In this document: piece by piece, positions 26,439 to 34,582 of the stretch
Numbering within the stretch: the first letter of the stretch is position 1
Layout: the number at the start of each line of letters is the position of its first letter
From: Azoarcus sp.
GTDB lineage: Bacteria > Pseudomonadota > Gammaproteobacteria > Burkholderiales > Rhodocyclaceae
Length of the DNA: 36,561 nucleotides
NCBI GenBank assembly: GCA_031285965.1
Contig: JAITVD010000082.1
Coordinates: 1-36,561, forward strand
Reading direction: 5' to 3'
Notes under the pieces: model-generated
What the model was told of the DNA's origin: nothing
What the model saw: the letters and a program-made list of their open reading frames with translations, nothing else
Databases searched by the model: none
Position numbers and translations under genes: made by a program

Positions 26439-26939
26439 TCAGGGCATCCCTTCATTTTTGTCATTATTTCTGTATAGAGAAAAATAATTAGAGTTACACT
26501 TTAAGTCAGTAACTTTAACATTCTTTTTGATTCCTCTTTTATATACAACAATACCACGATCATCTTTAGGTTCGCCATATCTAGGGACTATTTCATCTTC
26601 GTCCATTTTGTCAGCTATCCTTGAATTTTCTTCTATGTAATTATCATAAATAACATATACGTAATTTTTATTGTAAAAAGACATTTCTCGTGAAAATCCT
26701 AAACTCCGTGCCCCCTTAAAGGATTGAGAGAGGTGTGTCCTAAATTCTCTAAATGAACTTTCATCTTGGATTTTCGGAAAATCCATTTCTATGTTATTTT
26801 TTCTTCCAAATCGATAATACTTCCCAGATGGGTTATTTATCGCACCTTTTTCACAGAGAGATATTATTTTTTTATTTTCTGTTGTGCACGTAAATAAAAC
26901 AATATCGTTAGCATTACATAGACTGGATACTTCAATCAT
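26439..26939 (-). CDS. Immunity-like protein, probably missing its signal peptide (166 aa)
   Basis: ATG at 26939 follows GGAGAAGG. The N-terminal region (SLCNANDIVLFTCTTENKKI, SLCEKGA, KYYRFGRKNNIEMDFP) resembles a widespread family of small exported proteins with paired cysteines; I cannot name it. Codons upstream of the ATG, in frame, read FPFALADNGEG, which looks like the end of a signal peptide with its cleavage site, but further upstream the frame runs into structured leader 2. The export signal therefore seems to have been cut off by recombination. AT-rich. Overlaps the alternative start of the next gene. Confidence 0.55.
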   Translation of the reverse strand: MIEVSSLCNANDIVLFTCTTENKKIISLCEKGAINNPSGKYYRFGRKNNIEMDFPKIQDESSFREFRTHLSQSFKGARSLGFSREMSFYNKNYVYVIYDNYIEENSRIADKMDEDEIVPRYGEPKDDRGIVVYKRGIKKNVKVTDLKCNSNYFSLYRNNDKNEGMP

Positions 26940-26987
26940 ACCTTCTCCATTGTCCGCTAGCGCGAAGGGGAAAACTTCACCCTTTAT

Positions 26988-26993
26988 TATAAT
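26988..26993 (+). promoter_or_regulatory. -10 element ahead of structured leader 2
   Basis: A perfect TATAAT, 7 bp before the first paired base of the leader. The -35 region (AAGGGG) is poor. Position fits transcription starting at the base of the main stem. Confidence 0.4.
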
Positions 26994-26999
26994 GGCGGG

Positions 27000-27059
27000 C
27001 CGTGCGGGAAGGCGAAAGCCTTGCCGGTTTCCGTTTCACCGGTCTGCGAACCCGCACGG
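27000..27059 (+). ncRNA. Structured leader RNA 2 (three-way junction)
   Basis: CCGTGCGGG (27000-27008) pairs perfectly with CCCGCACGG (27051-27059). Inside are AAGGC-GAAA-GCCTT (27009-27022), with a GNRA tetraloop, and CCGGT..ACCGG (27024-27042), making a compact three-way junction. The right side, GGTCTGCGAACCCGCACGG, resembles the right arm of leader 1 (GTAGACCAACCCGTCACGG). It stands 62 bp before a paralogue of the ORF that follows leader 1. Confidence 0.55.
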
Positions 27060-27121
27060 TTCCGCCTCCACGTTTCGCGGCGGGGAAGCGGAAACACAAC
27101 CGCTTTGAAACGGAGGCCGCC

Positions 27122-27391
27122 ATGCCCGCCCCATCCCTCTCCACGCCGCCCGCATGTTCCAGGGAACTCGTCGACAGACTGCATTCAGTTGCCGCCACCA
27201 TCGACGATTGCAAATGGGTCGCCAACGCGCTGCACCTGTCGGCCTCATCCGCCGACGAGAGCGCGGCACACGAAGCCAATACGCGCATGGCAGGCGTCTC
27301 CAGAATGCTCTTTACGGTTCTTCGGAAGGCGAGCAATGACATTTTGAACCTCGTTGAAGTGCTGGAAAACAGAAAGGGGGCGAAATCCTGA
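27122..27391 (+). CDS. Small protein paralogue 2 (89 aa) behind structured leader 2
   Basis: ATG at 27122 with a strong CGGAGG 5 bp before it. 89 residues. The core ELVDRLHSVAATIDDCKWV..VSRMLFTVLRKASNDILNLV is nearly the same as in the ORF at 25292, while the N-termini differ. DNA identity over the core is high, roughly four bases in five by eye. Function unknown; the conserved core and strong ribosome binding site argue that both copies are real genes. Confidence 0.7.
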   Translation: MPAPSLSTPPACSRELVDRLHSVAATIDDCKWVANALHLSASSADESAAHEANTRMAGVSRMLFTVLRKASNDILNLVEVLENRKGAKS

Positions 27392-27434
27392 TTTGTATCC
27401 CCGGACGGCGCTTCGCTTGTCCGGGCCATGCCTG

Positions 27435-28193
27435 CTACAGCGTGTCAAAAGAAGTTGACAATAACCATTTTGTTATGTTGCGATTAAGTTTTTTGGAAAA
27501 ATATTGAACTCGAAACCAACCGATTTCATTTTCTTTCTTATCAACACGGTATTTATACTCTTTGACAATAACAACATCGCCTTTCACCAGATACATTCCT
27601 GATTTTGATGATTTATCAGGAGAGTCGAAAAGATCGGCTTTATCAGTAACTATTTCTGTTTGTATAATATTTTTATTGTAATAATCATAATCAGTCTCCC
27701 CAAATCCAAAATCAGGTTTAGGAATAATTACATTAAAATCAATGCACTTATTGTAAAGTTTAACAAACTTATCATATTTAGACCGTTTCTCTATGTAGTC
27801 ATTAATTCCAGTAGCGGTAGCATGCAAGCACATTTTTTCAAGAGATATGTCCCATTTGTAAACTGCATAAGCATAATCCAATTTGCCAATATAAAGAAGT
27901 AGATAACCTGGTTTATTTCTCAGTGAAGAAATCGTAGACTCATAAGGTTCTGCTGCGTGAAGAGTCGCGTTTACTGCGGGAACGCCTGAGCTAAAATCAA
28001 TACGTAAATTGTAACGAGTAAAAGATCCGTCACCTATTTCATCAGATGTTGCTCTTGCGACATCTACTTTATCAGGAATACCATCAAGATCAAGATCAAC
28101 TTCAAACCCAAATTTATCTACAAAATCCTGCGCGAACACATTCCCGGCGAACATAAACACGCAGAATGCACAATTCATCATATGTTTGTTCAC
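27435..28193 (-). CDS. Periplasmic immunity protein candidate for the adjacent effector
   Basis: The GTG start at 28193 overlaps the effector stop (TAGTG), the usual tight effector-immunity coupling in T6SS loci. 252 residues: a signal peptide (CAFCVFMFAGNVFAQ), then a DLDLDGIPDKVD stretch resembling a calcium-binding repeat, and a C-terminal SH3-like domain (TDKADLFDSPDKSSKSGMYL..GWFRVQYFS). Strongly AT-rich. Known: immunity proteins against peptidoglycan hydrolases act in the periplasm. Assignment as immunity is inference from order, export signal and composition. Confidence 0.65.
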   Translation of the reverse strand: MNKHMMNCAFCVFMFAGNVFAQDFVDKFGFEVDLDLDGIPDKVDVARATSDEIGDGSFTRYNLRIDFSSGVPAVNATLHAAEPYESTISSLRNKPGYLLLYIGKLDYAYAVYKWDISLEKMCLHATATGINDYIEKRSKYDKFVKLYNKCIDFNVIIPKPDFGFGETDYDYYNKNIIQTEIVTDKADLFDSPDKSSKSGMYLVKGDVVIVKEYKYRVDKKENEIGWFRVQYFSKKLNRNITKWLLSTSFDTL

Positions 28194-31042
28194 TATAGTG
28201 TACCCCCTAATGCTGGAATACGGGTTCTTGCTATGTTCTTTCTTGAGTTATCTGCTCCAATTTCTAAATATCTCCTATATGCCATAATAGCTTGTGCAGA
28301 GTCTTTAGGCAGATGATTTAATCCGGGTTCACTAGGGTCACTATGACGAGCCCAAAGCCAAACAACATCTCCATGACCAAAACCAAAACTATCCTCAAGA
28401 TGATAAACTCCATCTTTATTTTTTTTCAAATGTTCATGCAATTTCAGCTTGTCAATTGCCGCATTAATCAGTCTAAGCCTGTCTGCGTAATGCGTAAACC
28501 CTCCATTAACAAGAAAAGTAATCCAAATAAAATCATCTTCTTTTCCATAATCTTCAAGATTTACTATTCCATTTCTATAAGGCTTGTATTTTGTCCAAAA
28601 CCATCCCGAAACGTCTACACAGTACGGAACGTTTTCCAGCTTCTGCATCGCCGTCACATTAGAAACAAAATCCATTCCCCCTGCATGTACACCGTATTTT
28701 TCATAAGTATTCCGATGTGTAATTTGCAACAAGCCGCGACCTATATATGGGGAATAACTATGCCCAGACCCTCCCTCTATTGTGGTTTTAAAATACATAC
28801 TCTCATGCAACATCTGTGCAAGCAGATGCGCCTTTCCAATACAACTGCTTATTCCATATTTCTCATACATTTCAAGAATTAATGGAACATACAGTTGTGC
28901 TTTACTAACTGGAACTGAAGGTTCAATTCCCAACAGTAAATTTACCGTCAAAGTCTCACACCCACACCCTTTATTTATAAAATTTTCCACCAGCGCCAAC
29001 GGATGGACATGCCAGACCTTGATGTCTTGCGGGAAGCCATGCTGGCCCTTGACCTCATCCCAGAAGCGCAGCTTCTCAATCCGCTTCCTCTCCTCTTTCC
29101 AGATTTTCACAAAATCAAACACGTTCAGTTTTTCCGCGCTCCGGGCTTCCATGATCTTCCTGCCCACTTCGTCCCAGAAGCTCATCCCAAGCCCCCATTC
29201 GCTCTTGTGCTCGATCACGAGCCGGGAGAGCGGCTGCACCAGGCACGGGTTCTGCCAGGCGTCGCGGATTTCCTTGAGCGTGATCACGCCATCCCCGTTT
29301 GCGTCGATGAGCGCGAGCAGCTTCTCCAGCAGGGGGGTGCTTGGGTCATATTTGTCGGCCTTGCGCTGGTTGTGCCTGTCCAGCGGGCTGGCGCCGTCTT
29401 CCCCGACCAGTTCAAACCCCGGCCATGCCCACGGGGTGCAGAGCTTGACTTTCGCGGTGGCCCCGCTCACCCATCCCTGCGTCCAGACAAGCTTTTCCCC
29501 CATGCGCGCAAAGTAGCGCACGAGCCACCAACGCTGGTCGTGTTCGTCGTCTGCAAACCGCAGGGCAAGGGGCAGAGGCTCTTTCTGCTTCAGGTCGATG
29601 ACCTTGCCCACGGCCACAGGCGGCCTGTCCCCGCCCGCGAGCAGCGGGAATTGCCCCCACGCATCCGTCCAGGCGGAGGCCAACTCCCACAGGCCGTCTT
29701 GGGCGGAACGCGCGAAATCGCTGCGAGGCATCCAGGCGATGCCGCCGCCGGGCGTAAAACCTGCCTTGCGCTTTGCCTTGTCCGTGCCGCTGTAGCTGTT
29801 GGTGCCGCGCTGCGCCAGCACCCAATCGCCTTCCTTGGGGGAAGCCGGGTCAAGCCCGAGCCATTCGCCCGCCGGGAGCGTCAGGTCGGGAGAAGATAGC
29901 GCCTTGGGCAGCGCCCCCGCTTCGAGGGCGAGCAGGCTCTTTTCTTTGTCCGGCTTTGCTGCATCCAGCGTGCGGCACCGCTCGACAAACCCTTTGAATT
30001 CCTGGCCCGCGAACACTTCCAGGTGCACGAGCCGCTTCTCACCGCTACGGATGGCGACTTCCCCGAACCGCTGGTAGTCGCCGGGGTGCCCGATGAGTGC
30101 GCCTGCCTTGACGGGCAAGGGCTCGGGCAGGATGTGCACGGCCCCGGCCTGCGGCAGGCCAGGCACCTTATCCAGTTCGTAGTCGAGCACATGGAGCCCG
30201 GCAACGGGTATCTCGCCCACTTCGGGATTGAAGTGCACCTTGTTGCCTTCCTCAATGCTGGCCACTTCGCAGGACCAATCTTCATCGTTCTTGAGGGTGA
30301 GCTTTGTGCCGGACCCGATCCAGGCGACATTTTTGCCCTGTTGGGTGAGGTACACGCCGATTTCGTCTCTCAGCTTGCCTTTTTCGCGGGATGAAAACCC
30401 TTTCGGGATGCTCCACTCGGGCCGTTTGCCATACCGTGCTTGCCTGCCGACCACCCGGCGCAAGCGGTCAGTGATATTGACCCAGATGTCAGGGCGGGCA
30501 GGCAGCAAACCTGCGGGGTCGTAGGCTTGGGTGTGCAAAAGGTGCATGTACAGGCTGTAGAAGATGCAACTCGGCGGATCGCCCCCGCCTGCGGGTACGG
30601 GGTATTGTAACCGATGTCGCACGAGTACGAAGCTGGTGGAATATTTGCCCTTGCCTTCGTCGTACTCGGAAACGAACGGTTTGGCGTTGTAGCGCCAGGC
30701 GATGACTTCCCCGTCGGCAATGCAGCGCACGCCCGTGTGCTGGAGAAGCTGTGTGCCGGTGTTGTCATCAAAATGGATGCCCCCGTGCCACTGCCCGCTC
30801 AACCCCAGGGGATAAAAGCCGTTCATCGCGTACTGGCCCCAGGTCTTGACGTAGTTGGCGGTAGGGATTTCGGCAGGTTTGGCTCCCACGGTGTTGATGC
30901 CGGGAAACGGGAAGATGTATTTTTTGACCGGATCGGGTTTGACGGCAGGGGCCGTTTGCGGGCTTGCCGGAGCCGTTTGTGGGGCGGCAGGGGCTGCTTG
31001 TGGAGAAGCGGTGGCTACGGGCTGAAGTGCGGGAGAAGCCAT
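28193..31042 (-). CDS. Type VI secretion effector with M23-like, EF-hand and GH19-like parts
   Basis: 949 residues, no signal peptide, an Ala/Pro/Gln-rich N-terminus (about 1-40). Residues 80-345 look like a split M23-type peptidase: WHGGIHFDD near 87, YSLYMHLLH near 165 and LVHLEVF near 337 stand where LytM enzymes have HxxxD, HxH and HLHFEV; the Asp ligand is replaced, so activity is uncertain. Residues about 578-597 form an EF-hand (DANGDGVITLKE). Residues about 700-890 look like a GH19 chitinase/lysozyme: LLAQMLHESMYF with a candidate catalytic Glu, then YIGRGLLQITHRNTYEKYG. It lies 54 bp behind vgrG, so delivery by VgrG and attack on peptidoglycan are inferred. The C-terminal third is AT-richer, suggesting domain swapping. 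Confidence 0.75.
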   Translation of the reverse strand: MASPALQPVATASPQAAPAAPQTAPASPQTAPAVKPDPVKKYIFPFPGINTVGAKPAEIPTANYVKTWGQYAMNGFYPLGLSGQWHGGIHFDDNTGTQLLQHTGVRCIADGEVIAWRYNAKPFVSEYDEGKGKYSTSFVLVRHRLQYPVPAGGGDPPSCIFYSLYMHLLHTQAYDPAGLLPARPDIWVNITDRLRRVVGRQARYGKRPEWSIPKGFSSREKGKLRDEIGVYLTQQGKNVAWIGSGTKLTLKNDEDWSCEVASIEEGNKVHFNPEVGEIPVAGLHVLDYELDKVPGLPQAGAVHILPEPLPVKAGALIGHPGDYQRFGEVAIRSGEKRLVHLEVFAGQEFKGFVERCRTLDAAKPDKEKSLLALEAGALPKALSSPDLTLPAGEWLGLDPASPKEGDWVLAQRGTNSYSGTDKAKRKAGFTPGGGIAWMPRSDFARSAQDGLWELASAWTDAWGQFPLLAGGDRPPVAVGKVIDLKQKEPLPLALRFADDEHDQRWWLVRYFARMGEKLVWTQGWVSGATAKVKLCTPWAWPGFELVGEDGASPLDRHNQRKADKYDPSTPLLEKLLALIDANGDGVITLKEIRDAWQNPCLVQPLSRLVIEHKSEWGLGMSFWDEVGRKIMEARSAEKLNVFDFVKIWKEERKRIEKLRFWDEVKGQHGFPQDIKVWHVHPLALVENFINKGCGCETLTVNLLLGIEPSVPVSKAQLYVPLILEMYEKYGISSCIGKAHLLAQMLHESMYFKTTIEGGSGHSYSPYIGRGLLQITHRNTYEKYGVHAGGMDFVSNVTAMQKLENVPYCVDVSGWFWTKYKPYRNGIVNLEDYGKEDDFIWITFLVNGGFTHYADRLRLINAAIDKLKLHEHLKKNKDGVYHLEDSFGFGHGDVVWLWARHSDPSEPGLNHLPKDSAQAIMAYRRYLEIGADNSRKNIARTRIPALGGTL

Positions 31043-31096
31043 ATTTTTACCGTCCGAGATCGTTGTCTTGTGAAATGGGCACGTCCAGAGAAAAAA

Positions 31097-33892
31097 TCAG
31101 CCCGAAAAGTCCAGCATGTCGGGAATGTCGAGTTCCGAAACCCGCCCCTGCGCCACGCCGGGGAGCTTTTCGTCCAAGCTGGCCGAGCCGCTGAAGTTGT
31201 GATTGGCCCCCTTGACCGAGACCTTGCCGGGGCAGTGGATGTCGATGTTGCCGCCTTTCAGGCGGATGGTCGCGCCGCCGCAGGCGAGCAGCAGTTCTTC
31301 CCCGGCGGCGATGGTGGTTTTTTTCTTGCTGGCGTAAAGCCGCAGGTTCTGGTCGCCCACAATCTCCACGTCCCCGCTTTGCGCATGGAGCAGCGCATGG
31401 CCCTTGGCCGCGATGAGCTTCAAGTTGAATTTGCCAGCAACGCCATGCACGAAGAAGCTGATTTTTTTGCCCACGTTGTGAATCCAGCGCCGCGCGCTCG
31501 TCTGCTGCGTGTCGTTCTGGCTCACCATGTCCAGATTCGTGCCGCTGGTGAGCACCATCTCCTTGGGTGTCACGAGCCCGATGCCTTCGGCACCGGAGAG
31601 GAGCAGCACGGGCTGACGCCCGGACTGCCCGCCGCTGGCGGTGCTGCCCTCCGGGTCGGTGTTCGTGTCCGCTTCCCAGGATTTGAGGGCTTCGACCAGA
31701 TGCTCAAGGTGGCCGGTGTCGGTCGGGGATTGTTTGCGGCCCTCTTCGTCGCGCGCCTCCGGCCCGGTTTCCATTGCATCCGCGCCCTGGCCCTCGGCGG
31801 CATCGGCGAGGCTTTGGGCGGCTTTGCGGGTGGCTTCCAGTTGTACTTCCGCCGCCTTGCGGTCAAGCTGTTTGCCGTCCGCCCCAAGCTTTGCCTCGGT
31901 GGAAATCAATAGGCCGTCCCCTGCCCGGATCGCCCCGTGCCGGTCGGTGCGCAATTCAAACCCGTCCCCCCTCGGATCGGCAGAGCCGTCCCGGCGCGCG
32001 TGCGTGAGGAACCCCTGATTGAGTTGGGTCTTGCCGTGTTCGCTGGAGAGTTTGGTGCGTACCTGATCCCGCGTGTCGTCGAAGAGCAGTTCGCCGTATT
32101 GTCGCCCGTGATGCTCTTTGGTCTTGATGCCGGTGAGCGCCTTGTTGTAGGGCAACTTGCCCGCGCCGCTGTACCAGGGGGGCGAATGATTGCCATTATG
32201 GATCACGCCCGAGATGACGGGTCGGTCGATGTCGTGCTCGAGAAAGCAGACCAGCACTTCCTGCCCGATGCGCGGGATGCTTTGATGCCCCCATGCCGCT
32301 CCCGCGCCCGGGGTGGCCACGCGCACCCAACACGAGGATCGCTCATCGAAGTTGGCCCCGAACGCCGGGTGTTCCTTGGGACGCTGCCAGTGAAACTGGA
32401 TTTTGACGCGGCCCATTTCGTCGGTATAGACCTCCTCACCTTCCGAGCCGGTCACGGTGGCCGTCTGGACACCCAGGGCCGTGGGCTTGGCATGTTTGGT
32501 GTGTGCGTAGGCCGGGGTGAGCGGCAGGCCGCGCTTGCGGGCGCTGATTTTCATCCAGTATGGTGGCGGCAACTCTCCCGAAGCCAGGGGCGGGCCGAAG
32601 GCGGGCAGCGGCAAGGGGGCCAGGGTGCTGGCGAGGCCCTGCGGCAGGTTGTTGCGGGCGTAAAAGACCAGTTCGCAGGCGACGAACGCGCACTCTTCTT
32701 CGGGGAGGCTTTGGAAAAAGGGGTGCTCCGTGAGTTCAAACCATTGCCCGGCCAAGAGCCCGCGCACGTTGCCTTCCCCCTGGTAGCCGCTTTTGCGCCG
32801 ATCCAGCGCGGCCCGCCGAAGCTCGGCGTAGCGGTAAAGGTCGCCCCCGCAGTTGTCGTTGACGCCGTAGCAGAGCGTCTGCGCGTCAAAATCTTCCAGG
32901 CTCGACTCGGCGGGCAGGATGACTTCCCCGTCCTCCCCAAACTTTTCGTCCAGCCACGCGCGGCATTGGGCGTAGGCATCATTGGCTCGTGCCAGCTTGT
33001 AGTCGTAGCTCGTGAGGCTCGCCCCGCCCGGGCCGATCCGGCGCATCTGCGTCCATCCGGTCAGGCTGTCCTCCATCTCCGTGGCATCCGCCCGGTGGAA
33101 CCTGACCGTACCCTGATCGGCTTGCGGCAACTCCCAAGGGTCGTCAAAGGCGATGAAGGCAACCTTGCCCACATCCCCGGATTCGTGCGCGTGGGTGTAC
33201 CCGATGCCCTCCTCAAACAGCAGCCGCTCGATAAAGGCCAGATCCGTCTCCCGGTACTGGAGGCAATAGGAGCGGGCCGGATATTGTTCATTCAGGTTGA
33301 ATTGCATCGTGAGGATGCGCCCGATGGCCGGGCTGGTGTCGATGTGTTCCTGAAGGATTCTTTCAACGATCTCCGGCACCGTCACGTCCTGGAAGACGCG
33401 GCTGGCCGTGCGGTGGCGCAAGAGCGCCAGCGGCGACTCGATGATGAGCTTGTACCGGGCAAACCCGCCGTCCGAAGACAAGGAGCGTACCTCGGTAATG
33501 AGCCCGCAGCGGGTGATCTGCCCCGGCGAGCCTGCGTGGAAGTCGCCCACCTTCCCGAGTCCCGTGAGGATGTCGATCTGCACGTCCTGCCCCAACAGCC
33601 TCTCCAGCGGGATGAAGGCATCCGGCGACAGGCACAGGAGTTCATATTTATACGGCTCGGAGAGCATCTCGCGCCCTTCGAGCAGTTGGGGGAGGAGCCG
33701 CTCGTCGAACGCTTCGCCGTCGCCCACGCGCAGCCGGACGAGGCGGTTGTCCTGCGTGAAGGCGCTGGCAAAAGCGGCCAGCAACTTCTCTAACGCCGGG
33801 TACGGCATCCCAGGCAGCGCCGCCGAGAGCTTTTCCAGCGGGGTCATGTTGTCGAGGCTGTTCCTGGCTGCTTTGAGGCTGCGAAACTCCAT
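31097..33892 (-). CDS. vgrG: Type VI secretion spike protein VgrG with DUF2345 tail
   Basis: 931 residues. The N-terminal half is gp27-like (FTQDNRLVRLRVGDGEAFDERL, SYCLQYRETDLAFIERLLFEEGI), followed by the gp5-like OB-fold (VTGSEGEEVYTDEMGRVKIQF, near residue 485) and the VgrG hallmark blocks WVRVATPGAGAAWGHQSIPRIG and DDTRDQVRTKLSSEHGKTQL. About 720-880 is a DUF2345 extension (GIGLVTPKEMVLTSGTNLDM..FNLKLIAAKGHALLHAQ), often used to bind cargo. ATG at 33892 follows GGGAGA. No PAAR, adaptor or structural T6SS genes are in the window, so this is a satellite vgrG island that relies on a secretion system encoded elsewhere. Confidence 0.95.
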   Translation of the reverse strand: MEFRSLKAARNSLDNMTPLEKLSAALPGMPYPALEKLLAAFASAFTQDNRLVRLRVGDGEAFDERLLPQLLEGREMLSEPYKYELLCLSPDAFIPLERLLGQDVQIDILTGLGKVGDFHAGSPGQITRCGLITEVRSLSSDGGFARYKLIIESPLALLRHRTASRVFQDVTVPEIVERILQEHIDTSPAIGRILTMQFNLNEQYPARSYCLQYRETDLAFIERLLFEEGIGYTHAHESGDVGKVAFIAFDDPWELPQADQGTVRFHRADATEMEDSLTGWTQMRRIGPGGASLTSYDYKLARANDAYAQCRAWLDEKFGEDGEVILPAESSLEDFDAQTLCYGVNDNCGGDLYRYAELRRAALDRRKSGYQGEGNVRGLLAGQWFELTEHPFFQSLPEEECAFVACELVFYARNNLPQGLASTLAPLPLPAFGPPLASGELPPPYWMKISARKRGLPLTPAYAHTKHAKPTALGVQTATVTGSEGEEVYTDEMGRVKIQFHWQRPKEHPAFGANFDERSSCWVRVATPGAGAAWGHQSIPRIGQEVLVCFLEHDIDRPVISGVIHNGNHSPPWYSGAGKLPYNKALTGIKTKEHHGRQYGELLFDDTRDQVRTKLSSEHGKTQLNQGFLTHARRDGSADPRGDGFELRTDRHGAIRAGDGLLISTEAKLGADGKQLDRKAAEVQLEATRKAAQSLADAAEGQGADAMETGPEARDEEGRKQSPTDTGHLEHLVEALKSWEADTNTDPEGSTASGGQSGRQPVLLLSGAEGIGLVTPKEMVLTSGTNLDMVSQNDTQQTSARRWIHNVGKKISFFVHGVAGKFNLKLIAAKGHALLHAQSGDVEIVGDQNLRLYASKKKTTIAAGEELLLACGGATIRLKGGNIDIHCPGKVSVKGANHNFSGSASLDEKLPGVAQGRVSELDIPDMLDFSG

Positions 33893-33934
33893 CAGGGTCT
33901 CCCGTCACAAGTCTGAAATCTACTTGCATAAAAA

Positions 33935-33959
33935 TCTCATTCACATGAGAAAGATTATA
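33935..33959 (-). promoter_or_regulatory. vgrG promoter -10 with palindromic operator candidate
   Basis: On the minus strand a perfect TATAAT (33959-33954) lies 60 bp upstream of vgrG, and immediately downstream of it is the inverted repeat TCTCAT-TCAC-ATGAGA (33935-33950). No clear -35. The position, just behind the -10 and facing a divergent XRE regulator gene, suggests an operator. Confidence 0.5.
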
Positions 33960-34046
33960 TGCCGTAAATGATAACTTATGTTTTGAAACCTTTATCGGTT
34001 TAGCTGTGCCCCACGATCATGGCTGCCATTCAGCGATTTTTCAGTT

Positions 34047-34442
34047 ATGGTCAAACGTTATCACTCTGCGCTGGCGCGCCGCCTGGGACAAAATCTTGCT
34101 TACTATCGCAGACGCGCCAAGCTCACTCAGGAGCAGTTGGCCGAAGCCATCCAGGTGGAGACGCTGACTGTTTCCAGATACGAGACGGGCGCGGCATTGC
34201 CGTCGCTGGTGACGCTGGAAGCCGTGTCGATGCTGTTGCGCGTTTCGATTGCCGATCTGCTGGAGGAGGAGGCGTTTCCACGATCGGAGGGGGAGGAGCA
34301 ATTCCTGGGGACGCTGGAATCGCTCTCGCTCGACGAACGTTCCACTGTGATAGACGCGCTACGGACACTGGCCGGTTTTTTTCGCAAACATGGCTCACGT
34401 CCAAGAAGGACTCCCAAGGCGGGTTCGCGTGATCTGGATTAG
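34047..34442 (+). CDS. XRE-family transcriptional regulator
   Basis: 131 residues. Residues about 10-65 are a Cro/CI-type helix-turn-helix (LGQNLAYYRRRAKLTQEQLA, VSRYETGAALPSL, LLRVSIADLL). The C-terminal half is charged and probably helical. ATG at 34047; no clear ribosome binding site. It diverges from vgrG across a 154-bp gap and is followed by the convergent integrase, so it may control the T6SS module or the element. The 140 bp after it hold nothing I can support. Confidence 0.85.
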   Translation: MVKRYHSALARRLGQNLAYYRRRAKLTQEQLAEAIQVETLTVSRYETGAALPSLVTLEAVSMLLRVSIADLLEEEAFPRSEGEEQFLGTLESLSLDERSTVIDALRTLAGFFRKHGSRPRRTPKAGSRDLD

Positions 34443-34582
34443 CAGCAGCCAACCGAATCGAAGGCTGACAACACGAACCTTTCTCTCGCCGACAGTCCGC
34501 GTACTAGAGCGCGTGGTTCCTGATATTGACCCCGCGTTTTCGTGCGATGCTTTGTTGGCCTTGCTGAAAAAATGACTATGTT

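Noticed and set aside
34390-34575. Open frame of 61 codons after the XRE regulator
   Set aside because: Starts inside the regulator gene without a ribosome binding site and shows no domain.
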